Shown here piece after piece: positions 46,174 through 54,697 of a stretch of DNA of 64,000 bases; positions within the stretch are counted from its first letter, which is position 1; each line of letters starts with the position of its first letter. The translations under genes and the position numbers were made by a program. The notes below the pieces were generated by a model, which searched no databases, was not told the DNA's origin, and worked only from the letters and a program-made list of their open reading frames with translations. The stretch is from Streptomyces sp. RB17 (GTDB taxonomy: Bacteria > Actinomycetota > Actinomycetes > Streptomycetales > Streptomycetaceae). The stretch is from the NCBI RefSeq assembly GCF_009604455.1, contig NZ_WEGL01000001.1, positions 1,426,001 through 1,490,000 on the forward strand, given 5' to 3'.

Positions 46174-46787
46174 TGAGCGAACCGCGGTCGACCACCCCCA
46201 CCCTCGACAAGGAGCCCGGAACCACCCCGCCCGCCCCCGCGGAGGGCAGCGGCCGTTTCTGGTCGCCGCGCCGCGTCCCGGCCGCCCTCGTCGCGCTCGC
46301 GCTGCTGGCCGGCGCCGGCCTGCTGCTGTACGACATCGCCGCCGTACGGGCCCACCACCCCGCGATGCGCTGGCGCCGCGCACTCGCCCGGCAACTGGCC
46401 GAACGGCCGCTGGACGACACCTGGGTGCTGACCGGCGCGGCCGTCGCCGTCGTACTCGGCCTGTGGCTGATCGCCCTCGCTGTCACGCCCGGCCTGCGCG
46501 CACTGCTGCCCATGCGGCGCCCGCACCCCGATGTCCGGGCAGCGCTCCGGCGCGACGCGGCGGCGCTCCTGCTCCGCGACCGGGCCATGGACGTGTCCGG
46601 GGTCCGGTCGGTCCGGGTCCGGATGCGCCGCGCCAGGACCGATGTCCGTGCCGTCTCGCACTTCCGTGACCTGGACGAGGTACGCGCCGACCTGGACACC
46701 GTGCTCACGGACGCGATCCGGGGCCTCGGCCTGACCCGGCAGCCCAAGCTGTCGCTGCAGGTGTCCCGGCCTGGGCGGAAGGGGTGA
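46173..46787 (+). CDS. Membrane protein of the Asp23 island (DUF6286-like)
   Basis: 204 aa with an acidic/Pro-rich cytoplasmic N-terminus, then two TM helices: VPAALVALALLAGAGLLLYD (about 38-57) and LTGAAVAVVLGLWLIALAVT (about 92-111). The soluble C-terminal domain has GVRSVRVRMRRARTDVRAVS and LGLTRQPKLSLQVSRPG, an Asp23/AmaP-like strand arrangement. It begins with ATG overlapping the Asp23-2 stop and ends overlapping the following GTG. No characterised function. Confidence 0.82.
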   Translation: MSEPRSTTPTLDKEPGTTPPAPAEGSGRFWSPRRVPAALVALALLAGAGLLLYDIAAVRAHHPAMRWRRALARQLAERPLDDTWVLTGAAVAVVLGLWLIALAVTPGLRALLPMRRPHPDVRAALRRDAAALLLRDRAMDVSGVRSVRVRMRRARTDVRAVSHFRDLDEVRADLDTVLTDAIRGLGLTRQPKLSLQVSRPGRKG

Positions 46788-47374
46788 GGACGATGCGCAC
46801 CGGCGGCCTCAACCGCGTCCTGCTGGCCCTCGTCGGCCTGCTCCTGCTCGCGCTCGGCGGCGCGGTGCTGGCCGTCGGACTGGGCGCGCCACCGCCCTCC
46901 TGGTGGATCCACACCGGCCCGCACGACGTCCTGCTCACGAACGCCGAGCGCACCCACTGGCGCGGCAGGGGCTGGTGGTGGCCGGCGGTCATCGCCGCCC
47001 TCGCCGTCGTCGTCCTGCTCGCCCTGTGGTGGCTCACGACGGTCCTGCGGCGCCGCAGGCTGACCGAGATCCTGATCGACACCGGCGACGACGAGTCCGC
47101 CCTCCTGCGCGCCAGGGCCCTGGAATCGGCCCTGGCCCGGGACGCCGTACAGCAGGAGGGCGTCGCCCACACGGAGATCCTCCTGCGGGGCCGCCGTACG
47201 GCACCCACGGCAAGGGTGTGGCTCCAGCTGGAGCCACACGTGGATCCGGCAACGGCCCTGACCGAGTTCACGGCCAAGGCCCTGACCCACGCCCGCCGGT
47301 CGGCCCGCTTGCCTTCGCTTCCGGCAGAGGTACGGCTACGGGGGGTCAAGCACCGCGCGGAACGGGTCACTTGA
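46784..47374 (+). CDS. amaP: AmaP-like alkaline shock membrane anchor protein
   Basis: 196 aa (start GTG 46784, GTGA-overlapping the previous stop; ATG 46793 is an alternative). Two TM segments, VLLALVGLLLLALGGAVLAV and WPAVIAALAVVVLLALWWL, flank a short extracytoplasmic loop containing WWIHTGPHDVLL. The soluble domain contains LLRARALESALARDAVQQEG and RVWLQLEPHVDPATALTEF. AmaP of Staphylococcus anchors Asp23 to the membrane; the arrangement and neighbours fit that role. It ends the island 12 bp from the convergent SDR gene. Confidence 0.82.
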   Translation: MRTMRTGGLNRVLLALVGLLLLALGGAVLAVGLGAPPPSWWIHTGPHDVLLTNAERTHWRGRGWWWPAVIAALAVVVLLALWWLTTVLRRRRLTEILIDTGDDESALLRARALESALARDAVQQEGVAHTEILLRGRRTAPTARVWLQLEPHVDPATALTEFTAKALTHARRSARLPSLPAEVRLRGVKHRAERVT

Positions 47375-47386
47375 CCGCGATGCCCC

Positions 47387-48142
47387 CTAGAACCCGTGCC
47401 GCATCCCGCCGTCCACAGGCAGCATGACCCCACTCAGATAAGAGGCCGCCGGAGAGAGCAGGAACGCCGCGACCTTCCCGAACTCCTCCGGCGTCCCGTA
47501 CCTCCGCAACGGAATCCGGGACTCGTTCGCGGCCCGGGTGGCCTCGGGATCCGCCGACAGCGCGTCGAGCTCGCGCACGCGATCCGTGTCGATGCGCGAC
47601 GGCAGCAGCCCCAGCACCCGGATCCCGCGCGGCCCCAGCTCGTCGGCGAGGGACTTGGCGAACCCGGCGAGCCCCGGCCGCAGCCCGTTGGAGATGGTCA
47701 GGCCGGGAATCGGCTCGTGCACCGACGCGGACAGCACGAATCCGATCACCCCGCCCGGCTCCAGCTCGGCAGCCGCCGCGCGAGCGAGCCGGACCGCACC
47801 GAGGAAAACCGACTCGAACGCGTCGCGCCACTGCTCGTCGGTGTTGTCCGCGGCGAACCCCGGCGCCGGCCCGCCCACGCTCACCAGGACGCCGTGCAGG
47901 CCGCCGAAGTGCTCACGCGCGGCCGCGATCAGCCGCTCCGGCGCCTCGGGGTCGGCGTTGTGCACGCTCACGCCCACCGCGTTCGCGCCCAGTTCGGCGG
48001 CGGCGTCGGCCACCCGCTTCCCGTCCCGGCCGCTGATCACGACCTTCGCCCCGTCGGCGACGAGTTCCCGCGCGGCGGCGTTGCCCAGCCCGCGGGTCGC
48101 CCCGGTGACGACGTACACCCGGTCCTTCAGTCCAAGATCCAT
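47387..48142 (-). CDS. Atypical SDR family protein (lacks YxxxK)
   Basis: Rossmann-fold protein of 251 aa. The NAD(P) loop is VVTGATRGLGNAAARE (TGxxxGxG) and VISGRDGKRV follows for the adenosine ribose. The catalytic Ser is kept (LSASV), but the usual YxxxK reads S151-N-G-L-R155, so the Tyr/Lys pair that drives reduction is missing. PVDGGMRHGF ends the protein as in FabG-type enzymes. It may still bind a ligand or be a divergent oxidoreductase. The ATG at 48142 is five bases from the GH15 stop, so it probably shares that transcript. Confidence 0.85.
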   Translation of the reverse strand: MDLGLKDRVYVVTGATRGLGNAAARELVADGAKVVISGRDGKRVADAAAELGANAVGVSVHNADPEAPERLIAAAREHFGGLHGVLVSVGGPAPGFAADNTDEQWRDAFESVFLGAVRLARAAAAELEPGGVIGFVLSASVHEPIPGLTISNGLRPGLAGFAKSLADELGPRGIRVLGLLPSRIDTDRVRELDALSADPEATRAANESRIPLRRYGTPEEFGKVAAFLLSPAASYLSGVMLPVDGGMRHGF

Positions 48143-48147
48143 GGCCC

Positions 48148-49932
48148 CTATCCTGCCTGGTCGTCGCCGAACAGCGTGAGGGCGGTGTTCACCAGCGCGA
48201 TGTGACTGAAGGCCTGCGGGAAGTTGCCCAGCTGGCGGTCGTGGACGGGGTCGTACTCCTCGGCCAGCAGCCCCACGTCGTTGACCAGGCACACCAGCCG
48301 GTCGAACAGCTCCCGGGCCTCGTCCTTGCGGCCCGTCAGATACAGGGCGTCGGCCAGCCAGAACGAACAGGCCACGAAGGCACCCTCGCCGGACGGCAGC
48401 CCGTCCACCACCGAGTCCTCGGTGTCGTAGCGGCGCAGGAAGCCGCCGTGCCCGAGGTCGTCGCGGATCGCGTCGACCGTGCCGACCACCCGCGGGTCGT
48501 CGGGCGGCAGGAAGCCGACGCGCGGGATGAGCAGCAGCGCCGCGTCGAGCTCGCGGGAGCCGTAGTACTGGGTGAAGGTGTTGCGCTCGTGGTCGTAGCC
48601 CTTCTCGCACACCTCCGCGTGGACCTCGTCGCGGAATCTGCGCCAGCCCTCCAGGTCGCCCTTGAGGTCCTTGTACTGCTCCAGCGTCTTCACGGCCCGG
48701 TCGGCGGCCACCCACACCATCACCTTGGAGTGCACGAACTGCTGCCGGCCGCCGCGCACCTCCCACAGGCCCTCGTCGGGCCGGCGCCACGCCGACTCCA
48801 GGAAGCCCATCAGGGCACGCTGCATCGCCCACATGTGCGGCCGCGGGGACAGGCCCGAGCTGCGGGCCAGGGCGAGCGAGTCCATCACCTCGCCGTACAC
48901 GTCGAGCTGGAGCTGTTCGACGGCGCCGTTGCCGATGCGTACGGGGGCGGAGTCGGCGAAGCCGGGGAGCCAGGACAGCTCCATCTCCGGCAGCCGCCGC
49001 TCGCCCGCGACGCCGTACATGATCTGCAGGTCGGCCGGGTTGCCGGCGACCGCGCGCAGCAGCCAGTCGCGCCAGGCCGAGGCCTCCTCGTGATAGCCGG
49101 CGGTGAGCAGCGCGCCGAGGGTGAGCGTGGCGTCGCGCAGCCAGCAGTACCGGTAGTCCCAGTTGCGCACCCCGCCCGGCTTCTCCGGCAGCGAGGTGGT
49201 CGCCGCGGCGACGATCCCGCCGGTCGGGACGTAGGTGAGGGCCTTGAGGGTGATCAGGGAGCGGACGACCACGTCCCGGTGGGGCCCCTGATAACAGCAC
49301 TGCCGTGCCCAGCGCTGCCAGTCGGCGACGCTGCACTCCAGGGCCTCCAAGGGGTCGTTGAGCGGCGGGCGCTCCTCGTGCGAGGGGTGCCAGGTGAGCA
49401 CGAACGCCACCCGCTCGCCCTCGGCGACGGTGAACTCGGAGTGGGTGCCGAAGTCCTCGCCCCAGGTGTGCACGGCGGGCTCGGAGCGCAGCCAGACCGA
49501 GTCCGGGCCCGCGACGGCCACCCGGTGCCCGTCCGCGCGGCGCACCCACGGCATGATCGAGCCGTAGTCGAAGCGCAGACGCAGGGTGCTGCGGACGGTG
49601 ACCCGGCCGCTGACGCCTTCGACGATGCGTACGACGTCGGGGGCGCGGTCGCGCTGCGGCATCAGGTCGGTGACCCGGACCGTGCCGTCCGGGGTCTCCC
49701 ACTCGGTGTCCAGAACGAGGGTGTCCTGCCGGTAGGCGCGGCGCGCGCAGGTGTCGGCTCCCCCGGGGGCGATCCGCCAGTAGCCGTGGTCCTCGCCGCC
49801 CAGCAGCCGGGCGAAGCAGGCGCCGGAGTCGAAGCGGGGCAGGCACAGCCAGTCGATCGAGCCGTCCTTGCCGACCAGCGCGGCGGTCTGCTCGTCACCG
49901 ATGAGTGCGTAGTCCTCGATGCGCGCGTTCAC
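48148..49932 (-). CDS. Glycoside hydrolase family 15 protein (trehalase/glucoamylase-like)
   Basis: 594-aa GH15 protein, full length with no signal peptide. N-domain landmarks are IEDYALIGDEQTAALVGKDG and SIDWLCLPRFDSGACFARLL. The (alpha/alpha)6 catalytic barrel includes GGVRNWDYRYCWLRDATLTL, the conserved helix that carries an active-site acid, then LDVYGEVMDSL and GLLAEEYDPVHDRQLGNFPQ with the second Glu and the end-motif. Actinobacterial relatives are trehalases acting with phosphate, so trehalose hydrolysis is a reasonable guess. GTG 49932 is preferred over TTG 49965. The SDR gene follows after 5 bp. Confidence 0.9.
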   Translation of the reverse strand: MNARIEDYALIGDEQTAALVGKDGSIDWLCLPRFDSGACFARLLGGEDHGYWRIAPGGADTCARRAYRQDTLVLDTEWETPDGTVRVTDLMPQRDRAPDVVRIVEGVSGRVTVRSTLRLRFDYGSIMPWVRRADGHRVAVAGPDSVWLRSEPAVHTWGEDFGTHSEFTVAEGERVAFVLTWHPSHEERPPLNDPLEALECSVADWQRWARQCCYQGPHRDVVVRSLITLKALTYVPTGGIVAAATTSLPEKPGGVRNWDYRYCWLRDATLTLGALLTAGYHEEASAWRDWLLRAVAGNPADLQIMYGVAGERRLPEMELSWLPGFADSAPVRIGNGAVEQLQLDVYGEVMDSLALARSSGLSPRPHMWAMQRALMGFLESAWRRPDEGLWEVRGGRQQFVHSKVMVWVAADRAVKTLEQYKDLKGDLEGWRRFRDEVHAEVCEKGYDHERNTFTQYYGSRELDAALLLIPRVGFLPPDDPRVVGTVDAIRDDLGHGGFLRRYDTEDSVVDGLPSGEGAFVACSFWLADALYLTGRKDEARELFDRLVCLVNDVGLLAEEYDPVHDRQLGNFPQAFSHIALVNTALTLFGDDQAG

Positions 49933-50051
49933 GGGTTCCGGTTTCCCGGCGGGCCAGAGGGCCAATCAGGTGGTGCGCCGGGGGAGTGACCGTTCCCCGC
50001 GGTGCTCCCCTGTGGTGTTTCTCCGCGCTGCTTCCTCGTCGCGCTTCCCGG

Positions 50052-50879
50052 TCACACGGTGACCGGTGCGCTCTCCTCCGGCTCCGCCTGCGCCGCGGCC
50101 TCTTCCCGGTCGCGGATCTCCCGCCGGACCAGGAACCACCAGCCGACCGGGACGCCCGCGGCGAACAGCCACCACTGGATCATGTACGCGTAGTTCAGCG
50201 GGGCGTCCTCGCTGCCGGGGTCGGAGATCTGCTCCGGGCCGTCCTTGGGCGTGGGCGCCGTCTGCTCGACATAGCCGCCGAGCACCTGCGCGCCGAGCCG
50301 GTGCGCCTCCTCCGCGCTGTTGATCAGCATGATCTGCCGGTCGGGGAGGCCCTTGACGTTCTTGATGCCGCTCGCCGCGGTCGTCTCGTCGGCCATCAGC
50401 CGCCCGGTGATGGTGGTCCGGCCGGACGGCGGGGCGGGGACCTTCGGGAAGGCGGTCTGGGCGCCGTCCGCGGGGATCCAGCCGCGGTTGACGAGGAGGA
50501 TCTTGCCGTCGGTCAGGACGAGCGGGGTGAGCACATGGAAGCCGACCTCGTCGTCGGAGTTGGTCCGGCGCCGGACCACGACCTCGTGGGCGGTGTCGAA
50601 GGTGCCGGTCGCGGTGACCGTGCGGTACTTCTCCGTGCGGGTCACGGCGTGCCCGGGGGAGGAGAGGTCCTCGACCGGGACCGGCTTGGCGTGCAGCGCC
50701 GAGGCGACCAGGTCGTTCCGGGCGGTGCGCTCCTCGTACCGGTGCTGCTGCCAGAAGCCCAGCCTGATCATCGTCGGGATCAGCGCGATCGCGACGATGC
50801 TGAGGATCACCCACTGGCGGGACAACAGGAAGCGGTAGCGGTGCACCCCACGACGGTACATCCGGGCCGTGGGGTGCAT
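50052..50879 (-). CDS. SURF1 family cytochrome oxidase assembly protein
   Basis: 275-aa membrane protein (start ATG 50879 or 50861). Two TM helices are at the ends: QWVILSIVAIALIPTMIRLG (N) and YMIQWWLFAAGVPVGWWFLV (C). The extracytoplasmic domain between has RLGFWQQHRYEERTARN, VLTPLVLTDGKILLVNRGWIP and PLNYAYMIQWW, all SURF1 hallmarks. Members help insert haem a into the aa3 oxidase. It is a stand-alone gene here, followed by 119 bp in which I see nothing beyond the GH15 start region. Confidence 0.92.
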   Translation of the reverse strand: MHPTARMYRRGVHRYRFLLSRQWVILSIVAIALIPTMIRLGFWQQHRYEERTARNDLVASALHAKPVPVEDLSSPGHAVTRTEKYRTVTATGTFDTAHEVVVRRRTNSDDEVGFHVLTPLVLTDGKILLVNRGWIPADGAQTAFPKVPAPPSGRTTITGRLMADETTAASGIKNVKGLPDRQIMLINSAEEAHRLGAQVLGGYVEQTAPTPKDGPEQISDPGSEDAPLNYAYMIQWWLFAAGVPVGWWFLVRREIRDREEAAAQAEPEESAPVTV

Positions 50880-50895
50880 TCAGGCGGGTACCGGG

Positions 50896-51129
50896 TCACA
50901 CCCGGTCGACGATGCCCACCTTCCCCTCGGCGCGGGCGCAGTGGGCTCCGCAGTAGAACCGGCCGTCGGCCTCGACGCCCTGGCCGATGATCTGCACCCG
51001 GCAGTGCTCGCAGATCGGGGCCATCCGGTGGATCGCGCAGGAGAAGCAGTCGAAGACGTGCACCGAGCCCTGTGCGTGGACCTCGAAGGTCATCCCGTAG
51101 TCATTGCCGCAAACTTCGCATTTCGCCAT
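50896..51129 (-). CDS. Small Cys-rich zinc-ribbon protein
   Basis: 77 aa (start ATG 51129). Pairs of Cys at MAKCEVCGNDYGM, DCFSCAIHRM, ICEHCRVQI and FYCGAHCARAE make two likely zinc sites (CxxC...CxxC twice). Secreted signals are absent. Conserved in Streptomyces as a short protein of unknown role. Sixteen bp before SURF1 on the same strand, so possibly co-transcribed. Confidence 0.75.
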   Translation of the reverse strand: MAKCEVCGNDYGMTFEVHAQGSVHVFDCFSCAIHRMAPICEHCRVQIIGQGVEADGRFYCGAHCARAEGKVGIVDRV

Positions 51130-51238
51130 GCGCCACAGGGTGGGCCGTCGCCCGGCGCCCGGCGAGCGGGCGCCGGGTGAGTCGTCGGGCAACCACCCGT
51201 TCGTACGATGAATACGGCTTCCGTGCCGATACGTGCCG

Positions 51239-52240
51239 TCACTCGTTCGCGGGCTCGACGTCCCGCAGCAGCTGCCCGAACGCGGCCTCGTCGACGATCG
51301 GCGTGCCGAACTGCCGCGCTTTGACCACCTTGGACGTGCCCGAGTCGGGGTCGTTGGTCACCAGCAGGCTGGTCAGGCGGGAGATGCTGGACGCCACATG
51401 CAGACCGGCCTCGGTGGCGCGGTCCTCCAGCAGTTCGCGCTCGACGGAGGTGTCCCCGGAGAACGCCACCCGCATGCCCTGTTTGAGGCGTTTGCCGTCT
51501 TCGTAGCGCCCCGGGTTGGGATGGGGGCACGCGGGCTTTTTGCGGGAGGGGCGCCAACTGCTCGGCCGATAACCGCCGTATCCGCCCTGCCCGCCGTATC
51601 CGCCCGAGGACTGCCGGGGCACCGGACGGTCCGACCACTCCGTCAGCGGCCGGCACTCCAGCAGCGGAAGCCGTACGTCGCCCGCCGCCGCGGTCCGCAG
51701 GCTCGGCCGGAACGCCTCCGCCAGCACGCGCGCGTCGTCCAGCGCGTGGTGCGCCCGCTGCTGTACGACGCCGTAGTGGGCCGCCAGCGACTCCAGCTTG
51801 AAGTTGGGCAGCGGCAGCCCCAGCTCCTTCGACAGCGCGATGGTGCACAGCCGCTGACGCACCGGTGCCTCGCGCTTCGCGCGCGCGTACTCGCGCGCGA
51901 TCATCTGCCAGTCGAAGACGGCGTTGTGCGCGACCAGCACCCGGCCGTCCAGCCGGGCCGCGAACTCCTCGGCGATGTCCGCGAAGAGCGGCGCCCCTTC
52001 GAGTACTTCGCTCGTCAGGCCGTGTATCCACACCGGTCCCGGATCGCGCTCCGGGTTGACCAGCGTGTACCAGTGGTCCTCGACCTCGCCGCGCTCGTCC
52101 AGCCGGTACACGGCCGCCGAGATGATCCGGTCGTCCCGGGCAAGGCCGGTGGTCTCCACGTCAACGACCGCGTATCCCTTCGGATACGCGGCCGGCCACT
52201 GGGTGGGGGAGGACACTGCGGTCGCACGGTCTTCGAGCAT
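51239..52240 (-). CDS. DEDDh 3'-5' exonuclease with C-terminal BRCT domain
   Basis: 333-aa DnaQ-like nuclease. The four acidic/His residues are visible: Asp27 and Glu29 in VVDVETTGLAR, Asp in VAHNAVFDWQM, and His/Asp in HHALDDARVLAEAF. A Gly/Ser/Tyr-rich linker (GGYGGQGGYGGYRPSS) leads to a BRCT domain (MRVAFSGDTSVERELLED and VVKARQFGTPIVDEAAFGQL). BRCT fusions of this kind suggest a role in DNA repair rather than replication proofreading. ATG 52240 was chosen, with GTG 52246 adjacent; neither has a strong ribosome site. Confidence 0.9.
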   Translation of the reverse strand: MLEDRATAVSSPTQWPAAYPKGYAVVDVETTGLARDDRIISAAVYRLDERGEVEDHWYTLVNPERDPGPVWIHGLTSEVLEGAPLFADIAEEFAARLDGRVLVAHNAVFDWQMIAREYARAKREAPVRQRLCTIALSKELGLPLPNFKLESLAAHYGVVQQRAHHALDDARVLAEAFRPSLRTAAAGDVRLPLLECRPLTEWSDRPVPRQSSGGYGGQGGYGGYRPSSWRPSRKKPACPHPNPGRYEDGKRLKQGMRVAFSGDTSVERELLEDRATEAGLHVASSISRLTSLLVTNDPDSGTSKVVKARQFGTPIVDEAAFGQLLRDVEPANE

Positions 52241-52489
52241 GGTCACTGAGGATACGGGCCGCGACCGACAGCCCGGTCCCGCAGGTCCCGGTCTCGGTGA
52301 CCGGCCCCCGTCCGGGTGTGCGGGCACCGCACGCACGTGCGTGCCCTGTCCGGCCCATGCCCGGCCGAACGCCCCGAACGGGGTTGGGCGTTCTGGTCCA
52401 CCGCGTTCGCTCCGCGTCCGGGGCGCACGGATCGGGTCCGTGGTCCGGGAATGCGGGGGCGGTTTCCGGGTCAACAGCACCGACGGGGA

Positions 52490-52660
52490 CGCCGAGTTCG
52501 GCGGATCAGGGCGTGCCGGACCTGCGCGTCACGGTGGCCGGCGGCACGGTCTGTGGGTTCGTCCATGAGGCGGTGAGGTACCAGCGTCCCCGCACGGTGT
52601 CTTCGCGGATGCGGTGGGCCACGCCGGCGGGGCGGGACCGCGTCGGCGTCGGCAAGACTC
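52490..52660 (-). pseudogene. Relic of an IS transposase (TnpB-like)
   Basis: On the minus strand one frame reads AHRIREDTVRGRWYLTASWT, and an overlapping frame continues GHRDAQVRHALIR. Both pieces match, as I recall, neighbouring parts of a Streptomyces TnpB-like transposase ('GRWYLTASWT ... HRDAQIRHALTRLLHW') with about 50 residues deleted between them. Stop codons close both frames. Nothing else convincing is visible in the 572-bp gap between the exonuclease (ends 52240) and the VIT gene. Confidence 0.5.
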
Positions 52661-52818
52661 CCGTGGGGCGGCGACCATCCGCACGACGAGGGCACTCATC
52701 CCCACACCGGCGGACGCCACCGGCCCGCTGTTCGCCCGTGGGGCGTCGGTCCGGGTGTGGTGACGTACGAGGTGCGTCGTACGGGTCCGGCGGCCCTGGA
52801 GGTGCCATCCTCGGTCCT

Positions 52819-53529
52819 GTGACCGAACCAACCCACGAAGAGACCCACGGGGGCGCGCTCGGCTCGCGGCTGAACTGGCTGCGGGCCGCCGTGCTCGGCG
52901 CGAACGACGGCATCGTCTCCACCGCGGGCATCGTCGTCGGCGTGGCCGGCGCCACCCAGAGCCGGTCCGCCCTGCTCACCGCCGGACTGGCCGGCCTGCT
53001 CGCCGGTTCGATGTCCATGGCGGCCGGCGAGTACGTCTCCGTCTCCACCCAGCGCGACTCCGAGATGGCCGCGCTGGCCGTGGAGAAACGGGAACTGCGG
53101 GAGCAGCCGGAGGCCGAGCTGCAGGAGCTGACCACGCTGCTGGAGGAGCGCGGACTGTCCCGCGAGGTGGCCAGGGAGGCCGCCGAACAGCTCACCGCGC
53201 GGGATCCGCTCAGGGCGCACGCGCGCGTGGAGCTCGGTATCGACCCGGAGGAGCTGACCAACCCCTGGCACGCGGCCTGGGCGAGCTTCCTGGCCTTCAC
53301 CGTGGGCGCCCTGCTGCCGCTGCTGGCCATCGTCCTGCCCCCGGCCGGCTGGCGGCTGGGCGTCACCGTCGTGTCCGTCCTGGCCGCGCTCGTCCTCACC
53401 GGCTGGAAGAGCGCCCGGCTCGGTGCGGCGGACCCGAGACGGGCGGTGCTGCGCAACGTGGTGGGCGGGGCGCTGGCGATGGGGGTCACCTACGCGGCGG
53501 GCAGCCTGCTGGGCGCCGCGGGCGTCTGA
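52819..53529 (+). CDS. VIT1/CCC1-type metal transporter family protein
   Basis: 236-aa membrane protein with about five TM helices, start GTG 52819. The VIT signature lies at the N-terminus: WLRAAVLGANDGIVSTAGIV and GLLAGSMSMAAGEYVSVSTQ (TM2 with Met residues of the metal path). A charged cytoplasmic helix pair (EMAALAVEKRELREQPEAEL) forms the metal-binding module. Related proteins sequester Fe or Mn. It stands alone, after the transposase relic. Confidence 0.88.
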   Translation: MTEPTHEETHGGALGSRLNWLRAAVLGANDGIVSTAGIVVGVAGATQSRSALLTAGLAGLLAGSMSMAAGEYVSVSTQRDSEMAALAVEKRELREQPEAELQELTTLLEERGLSREVAREAAEQLTARDPLRAHARVELGIDPEELTNPWHAAWASFLAFTVGALLPLLAIVLPPAGWRLGVTVVSVLAALVLTGWKSARLGAADPRRAVLRNVVGGALAMGVTYAAGSLLGAAGV

Positions 53530-53643
53530 CACGCGGGCCCGGGGGACCTGGGCGCGCGGGCCGGGCCGGCGACGGCGTACCGTGAGGTGCGCTCGACCAC
53601 CCCACGAGCGACCGCACCATCCCGCACGAGAAGGACCCTCGCC

Positions 53644-54693
53644 ATGCGCGCCACCACCATCCACGCCCCGTACGACATGCGCGTGGAGGACGTCCCCGAG
53701 CCCGTGGTGCAGCTGCCCACCGACGCCGTGGTACGGGTGCTGCGCGCCTGCATCTGCGGCAGCGACCTGTGGGCCTACCGGGGCGAGGCGGCCCGGCAGC
53801 CGGGGCAGCGCATCGGGCACGAGTTCCTCGGCATCGTCGAGGAGACCGGCTCCGAGGTGGGCACCGTCAGGCGCGGTGACCTGGTGGTCGCGCCGTTCAT
53901 GTGGTCCGACGGCGTCTGCGACTACTGCCGCGAGGGCCTGACGACGTCCTGCGAGCACGGCGGCTTCTGGGGCTCCGCCGGCTACGACGGCGGCCAGGGC
54001 GAGGCCGTCCGCGTGCCGTTCGCCGACGGCACCCTCGTCCAGCTCCCCAAGGACGCGGCCTCCGACGACCATCTGCTGTCTGCCCTGCTGACCCTCTCCG
54101 ACGTCCTCGGCACCGGCCACCACGCCGCCCTCGGCGCGGGCGCCCGCCCCGGTGCCACGGTCGCCGTCGTCGGTGACGGCGCGGTCGGCCTGTGCGCGGT
54201 CCTCGCCGCCAAGCGGCTGGGCGCCGAGCGGATCATCGCGCTCGGCCGGCACGAGGTCCGCACCGACATCGCGCGCCGCTTCGGGGCCACCGACGTCGTC
54301 GCCGAGCGCGGGGAGGCGGCCGTCGAGGCCGTCCGCGAACTCACCCGCGGCCAGGGCGCGCACGCGGTTGTCGAGGCCGTCGGCACGGAACAATCCATGC
54401 GTACGGCGGTCAGCATCACCCGCGACGGCGGTGCGATCGGCTTCGTGGGCGTGCCGCACGGCAGCGGCACCGGCCTCGACCTCGGCGTCATGTTCGACCG
54501 GAACATCGCCCTGCGCGGCGGCGTCGCCCCGGTTCGCGCCTACATCCCGGACCTGCTCCCCGACGTCCTGGACGGCACGATCGACCCCTCGCCGGTGTTC
54601 GACATGACCGTCGGCATCGAGGGCGTGCCCGAGGGCTACAAGGCGATGGACGAGCGCACCGCCCTCAAGGTCCTGGTCACCGGCGGCCGGTGA
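53644..54693 (+). CDS. Zinc-dependent alcohol dehydrogenase family protein
   Basis: Medium-chain dehydrogenase of 349 aa. The catalytic zinc site is CICGSDLWAYRGE with GHEFLG, and the structural zinc Cys cluster is GVCDYCREGLTTSCEHGG. The Rossmann motif VAVVGDGAVGLCAVLAAKRL binds NAD(P), followed by IALGRHEVRTDIA. The YDGGQGEAVRVPFAD loop resembles glutathione-independent formaldehyde/threonine dehydrogenase relatives. GAAGGA precedes ATG 53644. Convergent with the CopD-like gene, 4 bp away. Substrate unknown. Confidence 0.9.
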   Translation: MRATTIHAPYDMRVEDVPEPVVQLPTDAVVRVLRACICGSDLWAYRGEAARQPGQRIGHEFLGIVEETGSEVGTVRRGDLVVAPFMWSDGVCDYCREGLTTSCEHGGFWGSAGYDGGQGEAVRVPFADGTLVQLPKDAASDDHLLSALLTLSDVLGTGHHAALGAGARPGATVAVVGDGAVGLCAVLAAKRLGAERIIALGRHEVRTDIARRFGATDVVAERGEAAVEAVRELTRGQGAHAVVEAVGTEQSMRTAVSITRDGGAIGFVGVPHGSGTGLDLGVMFDRNIALRGGVAPVRAYIPDLLPDVLDGTIDPSPVFDMTVGIEGVPEGYKAMDERTALKVLVTGGR

Positions 54694-54697
54694 CCCG

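Noticed and set aside
52247..52489. Small protein gene in the gap before the transposase relic
   Set aside because: Open frames exist but show no start with a ribosome site and no codon bias.
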